A DNA stretch of 64,000 nt from Alicyclobacillus fructus (lineage in GTDB: Bacteria; Bacillota; Bacilli; Alicyclobacillales; Alicyclobacillaceae), in the NCBI RefSeq assembly GCF_017329605.1, contig NZ_JAFMTY010000015.1, positions 1 through 64,000 on the forward strand, read 5' to 3'. How positions within the stretch are numbered: position 1 is the first letter of the stretch; every line of letters starts with the position of its first letter. This document shows positions 61,087-64,000 of this stretch, piece after piece. Under the pieces are notes generated by a model. It worked only from the letters and a program-made list of their open reading frames with translations, searched no databases and had not been told where the DNA came from. Both the position numbers and the translations under genes were made by a program.

Positions 61087-63249
61087 TTAGCCCGTGTGCG
61101 AGGGAGACTCGGACTCTCCGCTTCGAACCGGGGCGTGCAGGCGCGCGAACATTTCCTCAATCCGATTGAACAGATCGGCGCCGTCCTGAACCACGTCGTA
61201 GACCTCGATACCCGACGCCACACGCAGCGACAGCGTGTGTTCTCCCACGCGGAACGAGTGTTGTTCAATGGCCTGCACGACGCGCCGACAAATGCCCGTC
61301 AACTCCAGTTCGGAGACGTTCGGGATGATGATCAACATCTCGTCGCCCCCGTACCGGCAAGCCAATTCGGAGTGGCGCAAAACCTGGCGGATGATTACCC
61401 CCGCCTGACGCAACACCTCGTCTCCCGCCTCGAAACCGTACAGGCTGTTGATGTCGCTGAACCGGACGAGATCGAGACAAATGACGCCCCAACATGTCGT
61501 GCCGTGAGCCATCTCATCCCGGACGCGTATGTTCACAAAATGGTGGGTGTACAAACTCGTGAGCGGATCGACGAACAGCTGGGTGTCGAACTCGGGCGCG
61601 TACATGGCGGTTCGATTGCGGCCGCGTTGCTTGGCGCCCCAATACATGGCGCTGTCGGCCTTGACGAGAAGGTCCCGATCCGACTCGCTGTGATCCGGGC
61701 AGGTGGCCATGCCGATGCTGACCGTGATGCCCTGAAGGTGGTAGCCTTCGAAGTCGACCGCGAGCTTCGCGACATCCTGGCGAATCGCTTCGGCAACCTC
61801 GTACGCCTCTTGCGCGCTTGCCCAAAGCAACACCGCGAACTCCTCGCCGCCGTACCGCGCGGCCACGCCGTCTGGCGCAGCGTGGCGTTCGAGAACACGC
61901 CCGACTTCGCGCAGCACGACATCCCCCGCGAGATGCCCGTACGTGTCGTTGAACCGCTTGAAGAAATCCACATCCACAATCAGCACGGACACCGGCCGAT
62001 TCTCCCTCAGCGACGCCTGAACCCGCCTGGACAACTCTTCGTAGAAATAGCGATAGTTCAAAAGCCCGGTGGCTTCATCCCGGAAGGAGCGCTCCTGAAG
62101 TTCCTGGTACAGCTTGGCGTTCTCGAGCAAGACGGAGACCTGGTTGGCCAGCGCGTCCATGTATTCATGCATGTGGCTGAAGGCTTTGGGGCGCTTCGCG
62201 TAGCAGACGATCGCGCCATGCGCCTTCTGATGCGCGTGCATGGGAAAGATGGCCATGCTCAGAAACGTGGGCGTCTCTCCAAAGTAGCGGACGCGGTCAT
62301 CCTTCCGCACGTCCGGGACGATGACGTGATCGCGCTGATGGATGGTCTTCCAAATGACACCGCCCTCGGACTCGGGCCAGCCCTCCATGGAGAATTCGCC
62401 CTCGTACGAACGGGGATAAACGGCGGCAGGAACGAGGCAGCCGCGCCCGTCGATGACGAAGACCGCGACGCAATCGGCGAGCGTCATTGTACGCGCGAGG
62501 TGCGCCGCTTCGAGCGCAATCTGCCTCATGTCAAACTCGGTCGCGAGATTCGCGAGGCACTCGTGGATCTCCTGCAAATCCATCGCCTGGCGGTGTGAGC
62601 GAAGCATGTAAGCGAGCATGAGAAGCGGCAGGACCATGACGGGCGCCAGCCACGCGCTCGTGGAATCGAGCAGCACGACGAGCAGCGCGAACGGAATGCA
62701 AAGCGCCAGATTAATCAGATCCGTCATCAGAGCTGTCCAGACCGCAGTCCAAAGAAACGCTCCACGCAGCCACTGGATGATTTGCACAAAAGCGTGGTTG
62801 ACGACGAGAAACACCGCTGCCGACAAGACGAGGCAACCCACGGCAAGCGCGTCAATGCGAGTCATCGGGAGGGCGACGAGCTGATGGAGCACCCACCACA
62901 TCGCGAGGGCCGAGAGCGCATATTGACCGGCGTTAAAAAAGAGCGTCTCCAGGTCCCAGTGGCGCCTCAGCGCGGGCACAAACGCGGCGGCGATGGCGCA
63001 AAGCATCGCCTCTTCCGGGCGGTTGAGGGACACGTAGGAGAATAGAACCGCAGGTGTCAAACTGGCGGACCCCAAGCGAAGCGGCACCGGCATGGCCTCC
63101 ACGAGACAAGCCAACGCCAGCATCACGATAAAGAACCAGACGTTTGCATGCCGAAGCTCCGGGAGCCCCACCAAGGCCGTTCCGCACCCGAAGATTCCGA
63201 CCATCAGACTGTACACGGTTTGTCGCTTGAGCGGTATGCCTTCCGCCAT
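61087..63249 (-). CDS. membrane diguanylate cyclase: 5-6 TM - GAF - GGEEF - GGDEM
   Basis: 720 residues. Residues 1-215 contain about six helices in an uncharacterised sensor. A GAF domain covers about 228-380. The first cyclase domain has GGEEF at 467-471 (ARYGGEEFAVLL) with DVDFFKRFNDTYGH, expected to be active; no RxxD inhibitory site precedes it. The second domain has GGDEM at 634-638 and CLDLVRFSDINSLYG, altered at Phe. Two tandem cyclase domains could pair within one chain. A promoter and a dyad lie upstream at 63299-63356. It shares c-di-GMP biology with the EAL protein 12 kb away. Confidence 0.9.
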   Translation of the reverse strand: MAEGIPLKRQTVYSLMVGIFGCGTALVGLPELRHANVWFFIVMLALACLVEAMPVPLRLGSASLTPAVLFSYVSLNRPEEAMLCAIAAAFVPALRRHWDLETLFFNAGQYALSALAMWWVLHQLVALPMTRIDALAVGCLVLSAAVFLVVNHAFVQIIQWLRGAFLWTAVWTALMTDLINLALCIPFALLVVLLDSTSAWLAPVMVLPLLMLAYMLRSHRQAMDLQEIHECLANLATEFDMRQIALEAAHLARTMTLADCVAVFVIDGRGCLVPAAVYPRSYEGEFSMEGWPESEGGVIWKTIHQRDHVIVPDVRKDDRVRYFGETPTFLSMAIFPMHAHQKAHGAIVCYAKRPKAFSHMHEYMDALANQVSVLLENAKLYQELQERSFRDEATGLLNYRYFYEELSRRVQASLRENRPVSVLIVDVDFFKRFNDTYGHLAGDVVLREVGRVLERHAAPDGVAARYGGEEFAVLLWASAQEAYEVAEAIRQDVAKLAVDFEGYHLQGITVSIGMATCPDHSESDRDLLVKADSAMYWGAKQRGRNRTAMYAPEFDTQLFVDPLTSLYTHHFVNIRVRDEMAHGTTCWGVICLDLVRFSDINSLYGFEAGDEVLRQAGVIIRQVLRHSELACRYGGDEMLIIIPNVSELELTGICRRVVQAIEQHSFRVGEHTLSLRVASGIEVYDVVQDGADLFNRIEEMFARLHAPVRSGESESPSHTG

Positions 63250-63298
63250 ACCGTCACCCCCACCCCAACCCGCGCCCGTTCGAATTCTTCAAGTTTCC

Positions 63299-63328
63299 AG
63301 TATAAACAGTTCATATCTCAGCGGACAA
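63299..63328 (-). promoter_or_regulatory. sigmaA promoter of the membrane cyclase gene
   Basis: TTGTCC (63328-63323), 18-bp spacer, TATACT (63304-63299), about 50 bp before the gene start at 63249. Confidence 0.6.
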
Positions 63329-63332
63329 GATC

Positions 63333-63356
63333 ATATTCGCCCATCTCTCCGAATAT
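63333..63356. promoter_or_regulatory. dyad ATATTCG-N10-CGAATAT
   Basis: Perfect 7-bp inverted repeat with centres about two helical turns apart, 5 bp upstream of the -35 of the cyclase promoter and 36 bp before the divergent TIGR04086-type gene. Good candidate operator for a dimeric regulator acting on both. Confidence 0.45.
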
Positions 63357-63391
63357 CGTGTAGAGAGACTTGTACCAGGAGTGATGCGCCC

Positions 63392-63793
63392 GTGTCGAGA
63401 TGGAACGAAGGCCATCGATTCGACGTGCTACGCGCCATCCCTGTCGTCTACGGAACAGTCTGGAGCCTGTGCATCGCCCTCTGTGGCACCATCGCCGTCT
63501 TCTTCATGGCGCACTACGGAGAATGGGGACCGGAACGGATCACAACGGCCGCGTACATCATCCACTGCCTCGCGGTCCTCATCGGCGCCATCGCGGCCGC
63601 GCGCCAGGGACAGGGCCGCGGATGGTTTCACGGCGGCGCGACCGGCCTCCTCTACGCCGTCATCATGGTCGCCATCGGCCTGTTCGTCGACAACACGTTC
63701 ACATTCGACGCGAGCGGGCTGTTTCGCATCCTTCTGATGTCGGTGATTGGCGCATTTGGAGGCGTCATGGGGAGCGCATGGGCTCGCCCGTAA
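63392..63793 (+). CDS. TIGR04086-type (YrzE-like) membrane protein
   Basis: 133 residues, four helices: VVYGTVWSLCIALCGTIAVFF, AAYIIHCLAVLIGAIAAA, GGATGLLYAVIMVAIGLF and LFRILLMSVIGAFGGVMGSAW. This arrangement and the position next to the spoVB block match Bacillales YrzE. GTG at 63392 has AGGAG 10 nt upstream. Function unknown. Confidence 0.75.
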   Translation: MSRWNEGHRFDVLRAIPVVYGTVWSLCIALCGTIAVFFMAHYGEWGPERITTAAYIIHCLAVLIGAIAAARQGQGRGWFHGGATGLLYAVIMVAIGLFVDNTFTFDASGLFRILLMSVIGAFGGVMGSAWARP

Positions 63794-63810
63794 CGCGCGA
63801 CAGACGATGC

Positions 63811-63850
63811 GGGAGGCCGAGGCACTGGATGTTCAGGTGACCGACCTCCC
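63811..63850. terminator. hairpin between convergent genes
   Basis: GGGAGGCCG (63811-63819) pairs with CGACCTCCC (63842-63850) with one mismatch, in the short gap between the YrzE-like gene and the truncated gene at the edge. Confidence 0.4.
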
Positions 63851-63860
63851 ATTCCGCGCT

Positions 63861-64000
63861 TCACGCCCCGCCGTGTTCCTTGCGGTGCTCGTCAAATTCA
63901 CGCGCCGCTTCCGAAGTGCCGTCGTGTTCATCGGACGAATGTCCGCCGTCGTTCTCAACCGCGCCGTCCGCGTCCTCCGGCGTCTCGTCCGCTTCGTCAA
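63861..64000 (-). CDS. partial CDS with acidic C-terminal tail, runs off right edge
   Basis: The last 46 codons end in EFDEHRKEHGGA and a TGA at 63863-63861. The tail is rich in Asp, Glu and His (EDADGAVENDGGHSSDEHD), soluble and probably disordered or metal-binding. By synteny with Bacillales, yajC often adjoins yrzE, but an acidic tail is not usual for YajC and orientation differs, so I leave it unnamed. Confidence 0.55.
   Translation of the reverse strand, partial: DEADETPEDADGAVENDGGHSSDEHDGTSEAAREFDEHRKEHGGA

Noticed and set aside
1-64000. CRISPR array, rRNA or tRNA genes
   Set aside because: No regularly spaced direct repeats and no tRNA or rRNA signatures were seen on reading both strands.

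Overview
The window looks like chromosome of a moderately thermophilic, acid-loving, spore-forming Firmicute, most like Alicyclobacillus. The evidence is GC-rich coding sequence, strong GGAGG-type ribosome binding sites, frequent GTG/TTG starts, spore and Bacillales genes (spoVB, yheC/D-type ATP-grasp, dacF-type carboxypeptidase, comN) and a Bacillales-type block dtd-relA-apt-recJ-secDF-comN-spoVB-DUF421. This assignment is inference from gene content; no database was searched.

Left part (1-10.8 kb): a minus-strand operon scoA-scoB-thiolase-acs for activating and cleaving acetoacetate. Its promoter overlaps a catabolite-repression (cre) site, and its last gene, acs, is cut short near the window edge. 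Upstream lies an AT-richer accessory patch: an IS256-family element splitting a small membrane-protein gene, next to a frameshifted gene remnant resembling the C-terminal part of a secreted toxin-like protein. Then comes a four-gene minus-strand cassette (CoA ligase, BadH-like dehydrogenase, BadI-like ring hydrolase, AliB-like acyl-CoA dehydrogenase) that fits aerobic cyclohexanecarboxylate degradation.

Middle (10.8-31.3 kb): housekeeping and small-metabolism genes: YheC/D-type ATP-grasp, queF, RsmF-type rRNA methyltransferase, 3-hydroxyacyl-CoA dehydrogenase, SDRs, an LmbE deacetylase plus GPH transporter pair, an aldo/keto reductase with moeA, galU, a LysM-NlpC/P60 wall hydrolase, addB-addA and an MFS transporter.

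31.3-36.9 kb is a sigma54-controlled amine or omega-amino-acid cassette: PAS-AAA+-HTH activator, a visible -24/-12 promoter, an 18-bp dyad, gabT, an APC permease and a nitrilase-family amidase.

36.9-49.5 kb holds dusB, a TM2 protein, a D-Ala-D-Ala carboxypeptidase, a DtxR-type regulator coupled to an FAH hydrolase, a bacilliredoxin, hemE-hemH-hemY, a beta-propeller lipoprotein, a TauE/SafE exporter and an unusual GGDEF-EAL-GGDEF protein. 49.5-64 kb is the conserved stringent-response and secretion block, ending with a membrane GAF-GGDEF-GGDEF protein, a TIGR04086-type membrane protein and a truncated acidic-tailed gene. No rRNA, tRNA or CRISPR array was seen.
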